This document shows, in pieces, positions 13,656 to 22,107 of a DNA stretch of 39,612 nucleotides. The translations under genes and the position numbers were made by a program. This DNA is from Paractinoplanes rishiriensis (GTDB lineage Bacteria > Actinomycetota > Actinomycetes > Mycobacteriales > Micromonosporaceae): positions 1-39,612 of the forward strand of contig NZ_BOMV01000098.1 of the NCBI RefSeq assembly GCF_016862375.1, in the 5' to 3' direction. A model generated the notes under the pieces. That model was not told the origin of the DNA and made no database searches. It saw nothing but the letters and a program-made list of their open reading frames with translations. Within the stretch, counting starts at the first letter, position 1. Each line of letters begins with the position of its first letter.

Positions 13656-16439
13656 TTACAGGCGGACGGCTCGGCGGATCCGCTCGTCGACCCGGCGGTT
13701 CTCAAGGATTTCCTCGAAGTGCCGGGCGGCGCCGGGCTCGCGGCGCAGGGCACCGGCGACCACGGCGGCGGCGTCGCCGGAGAGACTGGCCATCCACAGG
13801 CGAATCTGCTTCTGAGGAGTCCATTGGTCCCAGCGTTCGTCCCAGGCCAGCACGGTTTCCGCGGTGTCCTGGAGCAGGTCCCACTCCTCGGCCTCGGCAG
13901 CCCAGACCTGGATGTGGTGCAGGAACGTGATGATCCGATCAGCGTCGGTGTAGTGCAGCTGGCCCGAGTCGGTGAGGTGCTCGCGTAGAGCGACGACGAT
14001 CTCGCGGGCTCGTGCCGGATCCGAGGCGACGCCGGCATGGATTGCCTGGCCGTCGAGCCGCGACAGGATCTCGCTGTGGAACGCGAGGTCGTGGACGTGC
14101 CGCGCAGCGAGGGCGAACAGGTCGCTCGCGGCGGTGTCGTCGCCGTCGTTGGCGGCGGTGAGTAGTTGCTGGGCGGGTTCACTGCTGTCGGGTTGGTCGT
14201 GGTCGAGTTCGGTGCGGATGAGCTCGAGCAGCGCGTCGACGGTTGCTGGCCGGCGCGCCGGATCGTGCTGGGTGGCCTGTTTGGCGATGTGGCGCCATGG
14301 CCCGCTGTCGGGAAGCAGCGGGATGTTCGCAAGGGGCCAGGTGCCTCTGATCGCCCAGCCGATGATCTGTCCGATGCTGTAGATGTCGGCGGCAGGGCCG
14401 GCCTGGTGCGCGTCGGTGGACAGTTCCGGGGCGGCGAATCCTTCGGTACCCAGCGGCGCGCCGACGCGGGTACGGCGTGGATCGGTGGTCTGGCCGCGGG
14501 GTCGGCGGCCCAAGCCCCAGTCGGCCACGGCCCAGACGCCGTCGCGGTGGAGCAGATTGGCAGGTTTCAGGTCCCGGTGGATCCAGCCGAGCTGGTGCGC
14601 CGGGCGCAGCCCGTCGCAGATGGCGGTCACCAGTTCGCGGAGGCCTTCGGTGGTGCTCAGGTTTTGCCGGCAGGTGGCGGCGCTGTTGTCGGCGAGTGGC
14701 ATGACGAACCATTTGTAGCCGGCGCCGTGGTCCAGGACCGGCATCACGTGCGGGTTGTCACCGAGCGCGTGCGCGATGTCGACTTCGCGTTTCATGCGGG
14801 CCACCGCGTCGTCGGTGTCCGAGGAGCGTTTCTTGAAGGCGACGCGAATCCCGGTCGGCTTGTGCCGGGCGCCGAACACGACGGCTTGACCGCCGTCGTC
14901 GATCGGTTTCGGGTCCAGGGCGTACGCCTTGCGGTCGCCGCTGGCAGCTTGCCGGACGGCGTCGTACGGGTCCGGCGGCATGGCAGGCTCCTTGTCCACG
15001 GCGGGCGACGAGCGGCCGGTGGCAGCGTCCACGACGTTGGTCCCCGCATGCACCAGTTTGGGCAGGCGAACAAGTACCGGCCACGGATCATGCGAGCCGT
15101 GCCGGCCGGCGTGCACGTCGCCCCACAGGTATCCGCTGCCGCCTGGCGTGGTGCACAGGCCGTGAACGGCGTTGACGGTTATCTCGGCCAGGAGCCGGTT
15201 CGATCGAGTGGTGGGATCGGTGCTGGTCAGCGCCACACCGAGCCCGGTGTGGCTACCGGAGGCGGTGATCACACGGCGAGGTCCGGCGACGACGAGGTGC
15301 GCGCGGTAGGCGTGCGGCGATTCGATCCAATCCTCTTCGATAACGGTCGTCCGCCGGTCGAGGTCGATGACGGCGCAGTGTCCGGCGGCGGCGATGAAGA
15401 ACTTGCGGCCGGTCAGCCATCCGGCGGTGTGCACGTTGGCCGGGAAGTCGATGTCGTAGCGGTGCTGCTGCCCGACCTGATCGCCGATCCGGGTGAGTGC
15501 CAGCGACTCGGCCTGTGGTCCGTACATATGGCCGATGCCGCTGAGAACCCAGGTGTCACCGTCCGGCCCGGCGATCAGGTGGACGTCGCCGGTGAACCCT
15601 CCCGCGACCGCAACGACCGCTCCGTCGCTCACCCGCCCGATCGCGTGGTGGCACACCACGAGCACCGAACCGTCCGGCTGGACCAGGGCATCGTTGACGC
15701 ACCCGGGTAGCCTGATCAGCCAGGACGTGGTGCCGTGTGCCGTGTCCAGCTGGACTAAACCCGCCGCTGTCGTGATCAGCAGGCGGTTCTCGTCGAGGGC
15801 CGCGATCCCGGACGACCGTTCCCACCCGTCCTCGCCGACGAGAGCCAACTGCGCCGGCACGCCGGCGGACGGGTGCGTGAACAGTGGCCACGGAGGTGGA
15901 AGAAGGTCGGGCGTGCGCATCCGGGCAGGACCGCCCGTTTCCGGTGTCGTTAGTGACGCTGCCAGGGTCGGTCCTGGCACGGCGTGAAGCTGAGCACTGC
16001 GCAGGCTCGACTCCAGCAGGTCGGGCATCGTCAGCAGCCCGCACAGCGCGGCTTCCAGGTGCGTGCCGTCCCACAGCACCGTCCGTGCGGGGACCCGGGC
16101 GGGTGGCGTTCCGGGCAGGTCGAAACCGGACATGGACAGCACGACGACCGTGTCGGATCCGTCCGGGTCGCGAGCGGTACCGACGAGGGCGCGTACCTCG
16201 TCGCAGGTCATGGGGTGCTCGTTGGACACCGCGACGATCAGGACCGTCGCACCCTCATGTCGCAGCGCGAGCACCGGTAGGTCCCCGGGCCGCTGCACCG
16301 GTTCCAGGCCGGAGCTGGCGCAAAGGTCCGCGATAAGGTCCGCGATCCGGCGGCCGCGGTCCGGAGACGACGGCGATTCTCGGACCTCACCGTAGGCGGC
16401 GATCAGAGCGTTGAGATTGTTGTCGAAGATCGGTTTCAT
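13656..16439 (-). CDS. fusion: nuclease-fold-like domain, beta-propeller-like region, Ser/Thr protein kinase
   Basis: A 927-aa predicted soluble protein. Residues 1-150: a helix (RGRRIADLIADLCASSGL), then beta strands (VLALRHEGATVLIVAVSN) and EVRALVGTARD, resembling an Mrr-like PD-(D/E)xK fold whose E-x-K is replaced by V-A-V-S, so probably not a nuclease. Residues 195-465: repeated short beta motifs with DG and GPDGDTW turns, compatible with a WD40/PQQ-like propeller. Residues 505-745: a kinase with glycine loop IDDGGQAVVFG, VAFK lysine K536, E552, catalytic HRDLKPANLL (621-630), DWG in place of DFG (640-642) and APE (670-672), so it should be active. Residues 750-927 are helical. No transmembrane segment is present, unlike housekeeping PknB kinases. 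It is divergently oriented to the 218-aa gene. A sensor-kinase in phage defence or stress signalling is plausible but inferred. Confidence 0.85.
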   Translation of the reverse strand: MKPIFDNNLNALIAAYGEVRESPSSPDRGRRIADLIADLCASSGLEPVQRPGDLPVLALRHEGATVLIVAVSNEHPMTCDEVRALVGTARDPDGSDTVVVLSMSGFDLPGTPPARVPARTVLWDGTHLEAALCGLLTMPDLLESSLRSAQLHAVPGPTLAASLTTPETGGPARMRTPDLLPPPWPLFTHPSAGVPAQLALVGEDGWERSSGIAALDENRLLITTAAGLVQLDTAHGTTSWLIRLPGCVNDALVQPDGSVLVVCHHAIGRVSDGAVVAVAGGFTGDVHLIAGPDGDTWVLSGIGHMYGPQAESLALTRIGDQVGQQHRYDIDFPANVHTAGWLTGRKFFIAAAGHCAVIDLDRRTTVIEEDWIESPHAYRAHLVVAGPRRVITASGSHTGLGVALTSTDPTTRSNRLLAEITVNAVHGLCTTPGGSGYLWGDVHAGRHGSHDPWPVLVRLPKLVHAGTNVVDAATGRSSPAVDKEPAMPPDPYDAVRQAASGDRKAYALDPKPIDDGGQAVVFGARHKPTGIRVAFKKRSSDTDDAVARMKREVDIAHALGDNPHVMPVLDHGAGYKWFVMPLADNSAATCRQNLSTTEGLRELVTAICDGLRPAHQLGWIHRDLKPANLLHRDGVWAVADWGLGRRPRGQTTDPRRTRVGAPLGTEGFAAPELSTDAHQAGPAADIYSIGQIIGWAIRGTWPLANIPLLPDSGPWRHIAKQATQHDPARRPATVDALLELIRTELDHDQPDSSEPAQQLLTAANDGDDTAASDLFALAARHVHDLAFHSEILSRLDGQAIHAGVASDPARAREIVVALREHLTDSGQLHYTDADRIITFLHHIQVWAAEAEEWDLLQDTAETVLAWDERWDQWTPQKQIRLWMASLSGDAAAVVAGALRREPGAARHFEEILENRRVDERIRRAVRL

Positions 16440-16734
16440 TTCGCCAGCCGGGTCACGAAGCAGCGGGCGTGGACCATGCCCACGGCTATTGTCGCATCAC
16501 GCGCCGACCGCAGTCTTGCACCACACCCGAGTCACGGCCGGCGGATACGGATGTCGCCTGCTCGGCGTCCCCGGCGGGGACTGGCGGTGTCGCCGCGGAT
16601 TTCGGCACGGCCGTCGACTTCGTCACGTGACCGCGAAACCCGGTGCACGTCGCTGTCACACGCACGAGAGACCGGTTTGGGGAGCTGACCGTGGACACTG
16701 ACCTGATCTGCTGGCTTGCAGGAAGGACCCAGCG
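16440..16734. other. divergent intergenic region
   Basis: 295 bases between the kinase (leftward) and the 218-aa gene (rightward), so it should hold both promoters. A GACAAT at about 16485-16495 on the minus strand is a candidate -10 for the kinase, without a good -35. No gene, long repeat or strong hairpin was found. Confidence 0.4.
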
Positions 16735-17391
16735 GTGGCGCGGCGAGGCAAGTTCGCCCGGCTCGTCGACGATTTCGTCACCACGGTCGAGCAAGCGGGC
16801 GGCGTCATCGACCGCACGGTCGTGGAGCAGGAGTTGCGGGCGCGTATCGACGCGGTCGCCACGCAGCTGCGCGTCACTGCGGCCACGGTCCTGCGGTCGT
16901 ACATCCCGGAGGACTGGGGGCGGGAGGCGGGTGCGGCCGCGATAGGGGACGTTCGCCGGCACGGCGATCCGAGCGGTCCGGCCGAGGACCTCGCGGTGCG
17001 GGTCGCCGGGCGGTTGCTGGCTGCGCTCGGCCAGGCGTTGATCTACGCCGCCGTCAACGGTGACCAGCAGCAACCTGAACCTCTTATTGACCTGCGTGAT
17101 GCAGGTGAGGCCGTGTCCGGGCTCGGCCTGGCGATCCGCACTGCCGCCGACCCGGCCGGGTACGTCACCGTCGGCGCCGACGTCGCGGCCTGTCCGAGGA
17201 GCACTCTGCAGGTCTTCCGCGACCAGTTGCGGGCCGGAACCTGGACGTTCTGCCCCTGCGGGGAAGACCACGGGCAGACGGCTACCGATGCCGGTGTCCT
17301 CGCCGCGTTGAGCACCGACCTGCTGTTCCTTGCGCCGGCCCCGGCTACCGCCACGGCCATTCCAGTACTGCGGCCGGGATCGCAGTCGTGA
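16735..17391 (+). CDS. hypothetical protein divergent from the kinase
   Basis: A 218-aa protein from GTG at 16735; AGGAAGGA lies eight bases upstream. It is not recognised. The N-terminal 80 residues are basic and helical, with ELRARIDAVATQLRVTAATV followed by LRSYIPEDWG resembling a helix-turn-helix. The rest is a helical region (EDLAVRVAGRLLAALGQALI, then DAGEAVSGLGLAIR) and a C-terminal segment with FCPCGEDHGQ, a possible metal site, and a long Ala/Pro tail. It is the only nearby partner of the kinase fusion and may be its regulator or substrate; that is inferred from position alone. Confidence 0.6.
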   Translation: MARRGKFARLVDDFVTTVEQAGGVIDRTVVEQELRARIDAVATQLRVTAATVLRSYIPEDWGREAGAAAIGDVRRHGDPSGPAEDLAVRVAGRLLAALGQALIYAAVNGDQQQPEPLIDLRDAGEAVSGLGLAIRTAADPAGYVTVGADVAACPRSTLQVFRDQLRAGTWTFCPCGEDHGQTATDAGVLAALSTDLLFLAPAPATATAIPVLRPGSQS

Positions 17392-17487
17392 TCAGGAAGT
17401 CGGTCCCGGCCTCCGGGCTGCGTCGGGCACGTCCGATGTGGCCGCGGACGGCGCTGTTGACGGACATGAGGGTCGGGCTGCCAGCCG

Positions 17488-17606
17488 TCAGAGGTTGGGT
17501 GCCTCGAGCTTGCCGGCATCGTCGGTCAGGAAAGCTCGCTGCCGCTGGCGTCGAGAAGCGCCTCGAGCTGGCCGGTGTACGCACCGGTGCACATGTCGCT
17601 GGCCAT
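17488..17606 (-). pseudogene. possible small peptide gene with a one-base shift
   Basis: From an ATG at 17606 one frame reads MASDMCTGAYTGQLEALLDA followed by SGSE, then a stop at 17526. The frame one base back continues smoothly as AFLTDDAGKLEAPNL to a TGA at 17488. A joined product of about 39 aa looks protein-like and has the high GC3 of real genes, but there is no clear ribosome binding site. The remaining bases of the 17392-17709 gap hold nothing else I can support. Confidence 0.3.
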
Positions 17607-17709
17607 CGTGCGCTACGTGAAATGGACGTAGGTGCGACGGGCCGTGGTGGTGGCGCGCGGGACTGGGCGGGAGCTGGTCGCCCGGCATTGCGGCGTGCGG
17701 GTCGTGTGG

Positions 17710-18300
17710 TCACAGTAGTTCGCGCCATGATCCGCGGCGGATGGGCGGTGCTGGCCGGTCCGGTCTGGATGCCGAGCGCGGTGGGGCTGGTGTCGCTTCC
17801 GTGTTGGGGTACCTGCTGCGGTCGGCCCGGTATCGGGTGAGGTGGTCGCGCACGGCAACGACGTGCATGTATGTGGTGACGGCGAAGGTGACCGGGAGAA
17901 GACCGCTGATCAGTTCCTGCGACAGGGCCGGTGGGAGCAGGACCGCGACGGCGGCCGCTACGGCCAGGTGCAGCCGGGCCATGAGCGTGGCGGCGGTCTC
18001 GGTGGCGGAGCGGTCAACGCTGGTCGTGTGCCGGCCGGCCGCCAACGCGACGGTTGCGGTAGCGAAGGTGACGGTGCTGACGGTCGCGGATACTGCGGCC
18101 AGCATTGTGGTCGTCCGGACGGTGGATGGCGTCCATCGGGATGCGGTGATTGTTGCCCACCAGCACACGCCGGCCAAGAGGCTGAACGCGATGGCGAACC
18201 CTGTGGTGGCGATCGACAATGCGACCGTGCGTATCCGGTTTGGTGTTCGGTTGCGGTCGTGGGTGGTAGCCGGCCGGGCTGGGGTCGGGGGGTTTGCCAT
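17710..18300 (-). CDS. four-helix integral membrane protein
   Basis: A 196-aa protein with ATG at 18300 and GGGAG four bases upstream. Four hydrophobic segments are visible at about 26-48 (VALSIATTGFAIAFSLLAGV), 62-88, 108-126 and 131-150, between an N-terminal Pro/Thr/Arg-rich tail and a basic Pro/Arg-rich C-terminal tail, both probably cytoplasmic. No family is recognised. It lies 105 bases downstream of the helicase gene on the same strand, so it is likely co-transcribed, but nothing ties its function to the helicase. Confidence 0.65.
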   Translation of the reverse strand: MANPPTPARPATTHDRNRTPNRIRTVALSIATTGFAIAFSLLAGVCWWATITASRWTPSTVRTTTMLAAVSATVSTVTFATATVALAAGRHTTSVDRSATETAATLMARLHLAVAAAVAVLLPPALSQELISGLLPVTFAVTTYMHVVAVRDHLTRYRADRSRYPNTEATPAPPRSASRPDRPAPPIRRGSWRELL

Positions 18301-18405
18301 GGGGCTCCCGGGATGGTGGTCGCAGTGGTGTGGACGTGCGTCGGCGGTGCTGGTTGCGGCTGCCAGCCCGGCGTGCCGGTGGGCTGCGGCGTGGCTGGGT
18401 GGCGG

Positions 18406-20952
18406 TTATGTCGGTTGTTGCGGTTGTTCGGGGGTGGTTGGTGGTGGGTCTTGGGTGATGAAGCCGACTGCCAGCAGCGCGGCCGTTTTGTCGTCGCTGA
18501 GTTTGCGTTGGCGGGCGAGGCGGTGTTGTCGTCGCAGCCAGGTGTGGAGGTCGATGTGGTTCTCGCGGTGGCCGGCGGGTACGTGTAGGTGTCCTTCGCG
18601 TTGGTAGAAGGTGCGGGCGGCGGCGAGGGCGTTTTGCCATGCTGTTTGTGTCGGGGTCCAGTCCATGTCCAGTTCGTCGAGCTGTTCGCGGCGGTCGGCG
18701 CTGAGTTTGTTGGTGGCGTGGGTTTTGCGTTGGGTGCGTAGCCAGCCGTGGAGGTCGATGTCGTTTTCGCGGTGTTGTTCCGGTACGCGTAGGTGTCCGT
18801 GGCGGGTGTGGAAGGCGCGGGCGGCGGTGAGGGCGCGGTTCCAGGTCGCGGCGAGGGGGTCCCATTCGATGCCGAGCTGGTCGAGGGCGTGGATGCGTTC
18901 GGCGGTGAGATGGCCGAGGGCGCGTTCGCGGCGTTGGTAGGTGACCCAGGGGTTGAGGTTGACGTCGTTCTCGCGGTGGCCCATGGGGACGTTCAGGTGT
19001 CCTTCGCGGGCGTGGAAGGATCGTGCGGCGGCGAGGCCGCGTGCCCAGGCGGTCTGCATCGGTGACCAGTCGATGCCGAGGGCTTCGAGGGCGGTGATCT
19101 CCTCCGGGGCGAGCAGGCGGGCGTGGTAGTCCCTGCGCCGGTTGCCGAGCCATCGTGCGAGGTTGACGCCGCGGTCGTTGTGACCGCGGGGGATGCGTAG
19201 GTGGCCGTGCTGGGCGTGGAAGTCGCGCAGGGCGCTGTAGCCGGCGAGCCAGTCCGAGGTGGTGTGCTCGAGGAGCTTGACGGTGATGTGGGCGAGGACG
19301 TCGGCGGTGCCGTAGCCGTCGGGCAGGCGGATGAGGATCCGTTGCGGTAGCTGCGCGGGTCCGGTCGCGGGGTAGTTGCGGCCGGTGTCCAGTTCGGCGG
19401 CCAGGACGCTGTCGTGGGCTCGCAGGGCGCGGACGACCTGCCACATGGTGGCCCATTCGTCGAGGTCGGCGAGTGTCTCGTCGGGGTCGTCGGGGAGCAG
19501 GACCGGGACGAGGATGGTGGCGATGCCGGTGCCGTTCGGGTTGCGGCGCAGGGCCCGGCCGACGGCTTGCACGACGTCGACCTCGGAGGATTTCGGGCGG
19601 GTGAACACGACGCCGTCGACGGCGGGCACGTCGATGCCTTCGGACAGGCAGCGGGCGTTGGACACCACCGTCCAGCCGTTGTCCGGCGGGTCCGCCAGCA
19701 GGGCGAGGCTTCGTCGGCGCTCGTCGACGGTGTGGTCACCGTCGACGTGCACGGCGGTCAGTAGTCCTTTCGGGCGTTGGTCGGCGGGGAGGCTGTCGAT
19801 GGTGCGGTGCAGGGTGCGGGTGAATTCCTGCGATTCGGTGATCAGGCGGTTGAACACCAGGATCCGGCGCAGCCCGAACTCGGCGGCGGCCCGGGCGAGG
19901 GCGGTCTGGACGACGGCGGTGCGTAGCGGTGCCTCGGCTGTAGCGACGACGGCGGCCGGTTCGGTTTTGCGGAGCAGGGCCAGTACGTCGGCGTGGGTGA
20001 CGCCGATGACGGCGACCCGGAAGTTGTCGAGCCAGCCGTCGTCGATGGCCCGCGCGAACGGGTAGGTGTGCAGGGTCGGCCCGAAGATGGCGGGGTTGTC
20101 CATCGATACGACGTTCTCGGGGTTCGGGGGCCGGCCACGGCGGTGGTGCACGGCAAGTACCCGCGGGGTCGCGGTCATGTAGAGGCGGCGCCGGGCGGGC
20201 AGCCGGGTGTCGTCGTGGACGAGGGCGGTGTGTTTGTCGACGCGGCCGGCGGTGTGGTGCGCTTCGTCGACGATCAGCAGGTCGGCGATGGTGTCGGCGG
20301 CGAGCAGGGCCCGGCCGGCCACACCGGCAGAGGTGTGGGTGGCCAGCATCAGCCGCGCCCGGCTCGCCGGGCTGGTGCGCAGCCAGCGGGTGATTTCTCG
20401 CATGTTCGTAGTGACCGGGCAGGCCAGATCGGGCAGCCGGACGGCGGCGTCGGCCACGGTGTTGTCGCCGCACACCGCCAGTACGTGCGAGGCGAGTGCG
20501 CCGTCGGTCCATACCCGCAGGATCTGCGCGAGCAGCGCCAGCGTCGGGCAGATCACCATCACCAGCCCGGACGGGCACAACCGCACCGCCGCGTGTGCCG
20601 CCGTCACAGTTTTGCCGGTCCCGCAGGCCGCCACCAGCAGGCCACGGCCCGTATCGCCGAGACCGGCCGCGATCGCCTCGACCGCCTCCTGCTGATAACC
20701 GCGCGGGGCGGGCAGCCCAGCGGGCGCCGGCATCGGCGTCACCGGGTGGCCGGGCGGGTGCCCGGCCTCGGGCACCGAGATCATCGTGAGGGCCGGTACG
20801 GGAGGCGGGAACGTCGAGTCTGCGGCTGGAATCGCCGGGGCTGCTGGTAGAAACACCGGGAATGTGCTCGGCGCCGGTCGTGTGGTGACCGGGTGCCCTG
20901 GTCTTTCGGGTCCGTGGTGGTTGGGCAGTGGTGCCGAACCTGAGTTGTTCAT
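18406..20952 (-). CDS. DEAD/DEAH-box helicase with four helicase-associated repeats
   Basis: An 848-aa superfamily 2 helicase. After a Pro-rich leader of about 80 residues come Q-like RGYQQEAVEAIAAGL (84-98), Walker A ACGTGKT (109-115), DEAH (229-232), motif III MTATPR (259-264), SEGIDVPAVDGVVF (437-450) and motif VI QAVGRALRR (462-470). From about 565 to 835 there are four tandem repeats of roughly 68 residues (pattern: A-FH-REGHL-VP-GHREN-V-L--W---QRR), the helicase-associated domain fold thought to bind nucleic acid. No nuclease or methylase domain is present. ATG at 20952 follows GAGGA. Such proteins are frequent on actinobacterial elements and near defence genes; the exact substrate is unknown. 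Confidence 0.9.
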   Translation of the reverse strand: MNNSGSAPLPNHHGPERPGHPVTTRPAPSTFPVFLPAAPAIPAADSTFPPPVPALTMISVPEAGHPPGHPVTPMPAPAGLPAPRGYQQEAVEAIAAGLGDTGRGLLVAACGTGKTVTAAHAAVRLCPSGLVMVICPTLALLAQILRVWTDGALASHVLAVCGDNTVADAAVRLPDLACPVTTNMREITRWLRTSPASRARLMLATHTSAGVAGRALLAADTIADLLIVDEAHHTAGRVDKHTALVHDDTRLPARRRLYMTATPRVLAVHHRRGRPPNPENVVSMDNPAIFGPTLHTYPFARAIDDGWLDNFRVAVIGVTHADVLALLRKTEPAAVVATAEAPLRTAVVQTALARAAAEFGLRRILVFNRLITESQEFTRTLHRTIDSLPADQRPKGLLTAVHVDGDHTVDERRRSLALLADPPDNGWTVVSNARCLSEGIDVPAVDGVVFTRPKSSEVDVVQAVGRALRRNPNGTGIATILVPVLLPDDPDETLADLDEWATMWQVVRALRAHDSVLAAELDTGRNYPATGPAQLPQRILIRLPDGYGTADVLAHITVKLLEHTTSDWLAGYSALRDFHAQHGHLRIPRGHNDRGVNLARWLGNRRRDYHARLLAPEEITALEALGIDWSPMQTAWARGLAAARSFHAREGHLNVPMGHRENDVNLNPWVTYQRRERALGHLTAERIHALDQLGIEWDPLAATWNRALTAARAFHTRHGHLRVPEQHRENDIDLHGWLRTQRKTHATNKLSADRREQLDELDMDWTPTQTAWQNALAAARTFYQREGHLHVPAGHRENHIDLHTWLRRQHRLARQRKLSDDKTAALLAVGFITQDPPPTTPEQPQQPT

Positions 20953-21161
20953 GGGTTGTCCTCGGGAAAATTTTGCGCAGCAGGCGCGTCTCCACGACCG
21001 GGCAACCTGACTGCATCGTGCGAAGTGCACTGCGAAAGGCCGCTGGCGCTCGGCCACCGCGGTCGGGCGGTTCTGCCGGCAGTGGGTGACGGCGGCACCA
21101 TGCCGGGCGGGGCGTCGGTGTCTGGTCGACCTCCGGGGCAGGTGCTGCGCGTCGACGCGTG

Positions 21162-21782
21162 TCAGTTTCCTGGTGTTTGGGCCGATTCGGGGGCTGGCAG
21201 GTCGTTCCAGCTGCAGCAGGGTTCGGGGCGGCGCCGGGGGTGCAGGTCGTGGAAGAGCGGGTTGCGCCGCCAGTGCGGGTCGTGCAGGGGTGTCCAGCCG
21301 CGGCGTCCGGTGACGGTGACGGGCAGCCAGGTGTAGAACGGTTCGTCGATCTGGCCGGTGCCGCGGGTGTGGGCCCAGGTCTGGGCGGCGTAGACCTCGC
21401 CGCGGGCCAGGTGGGGGTTGTTGTCGATAATGGTCAGGCCGTCACGGTCGCGCAGCTCGAGTACCCAGGCATGGGTGTGGCGGCTGTGCCAGAGCAGGTA
21501 GGACATCCACGGCGGCGGGTACTGGACCAGTAGCGGGCGAGGGCCACCGTCGCGATGCTGTCGCCAGCGGGTCAGCTGGGTGTGCCAGCGCCTGCGGTGT
21601 TCTGCGGCGTGCCACGCGTCCGCGGTGGCCCTGGCTGTGGCGAACAACGCGTCGACATTGTCGGCTGCGGCAGGTGCCGGGCGTGCTGGTGTCGGCCTGG
21701 GGTTCGGGTGCACGCCGAGCAGGCCGCCGAGGCGGGCGAGGTTCGCGGCGGTTCGCCGATCGCGGTCAATATCGCGGGTCAC
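21162..21782 (-). CDS. hypothetical protein
   Basis: A 206-aa protein starting with GTG at 21782, with GAGGA upstream. It is not recognised. It has a basic N-terminus, a helical region rich in Ala, His and Trp (ATADAWHAAEHRRRWHTQLT), and a beta-rich second half with PRPLLVQYPPPWMSYLLWHS, GLTIIDNNPHLARGEVYAAQ and a C-terminal CCSWNDLP. The second half looks like a compact globular domain. No signal peptide or membrane segment is seen. It lies between the protease and the helicase on the same strand. Confidence 0.6.
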   Translation of the reverse strand: MTRDIDRDRRTAANLARLGGLLGVHPNPRPTPARPAPAAADNVDALFATARATADAWHAAEHRRRWHTQLTRWRQHRDGGPRPLLVQYPPPWMSYLLWHSRHTHAWVLELRDRDGLTIIDNNPHLARGEVYAAQTWAHTRGTGQIDEPFYTWLPVTVTGRRGWTPLHDPHWRRNPLFHDLHPRRRPEPCCSWNDLPAPESAQTPGN

Positions 21783-21958
21783 GAGGTGTCCTCACCAGCG
21801 GGCGTCCAGGACTGGACGCGACAACATCGGTCGACGCAACCGCTATCGCGGCGCTGCGGACGGGCAGCTCGCCCCCGGCGAGAAGCCGGTGTGATGATGG
21901 CTGCGCACGCGGTCGTCCACCGCCCGGCGGGATGCGCGTCGTGCATCGGCTGGTGCTG

Positions 21959-22005
21959 GGGTGGGCCGGCCACCGCACCGCTTTTTTGCGGTGGCCGGCC
22001 CACCC
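21959..22005. repeat. perfect 19-bp inverted repeat with a T6 run in its loop
   Basis: Arms at 21959-21977 and 21987-22005 are exact complements; the 9-base loop is CCGCTTTTT, and the T run extends into the right arm. It lies in the 325-base gap between the protease and the 206-aa gene. Because the T run is in the loop rather than after the stem, this is not a classical terminator on either strand; a cruciform, protein-binding site or processed RNA stem is possible. Confidence 0.6.
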
Positions 22006-22010
22006 AGCTG

Positions 22011-22042
22011 CCGGAACCGCCGTCAGGTCAGGCGGGTTCCGG
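22011..22042. repeat. second inverted repeat next to the 19-bp palindrome
   Basis: CCGGAACCGCC (22011-22021) pairs with GGCGGGTTCCGG (22031-22042) with a one-base bulge. It begins five bases after the previous palindrome, giving two stacked hairpins just downstream of the protease stop codon at 22108. Confidence 0.5.
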
Positions 22043-22107
22043 CGGTGCCGCCGCCGCTACCCGACGGCACCAGGCGGTGATGCCGTGGTTGCGCACGGCT
22101 TCCCGGC

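Noticed and set aside
14166..15710. 514-codon plus-strand open frame
   Set aside because: Antisense to the kinase fusion; Gly/Val/Arg-rich with no domain signature.
18406..19300. CRISPR-like array suggested by spaced similar segments
   Set aside because: The similar blocks are codons of four protein-domain repeats about 200 bases apart with no constant short repeat.
18014..19456. 480-codon minus-strand frame rich in Pro/Arg/Thr
   Set aside because: Out-of-frame shadow of the helicase repeats and the membrane protein; its apparent repetitiveness comes from those repeats.
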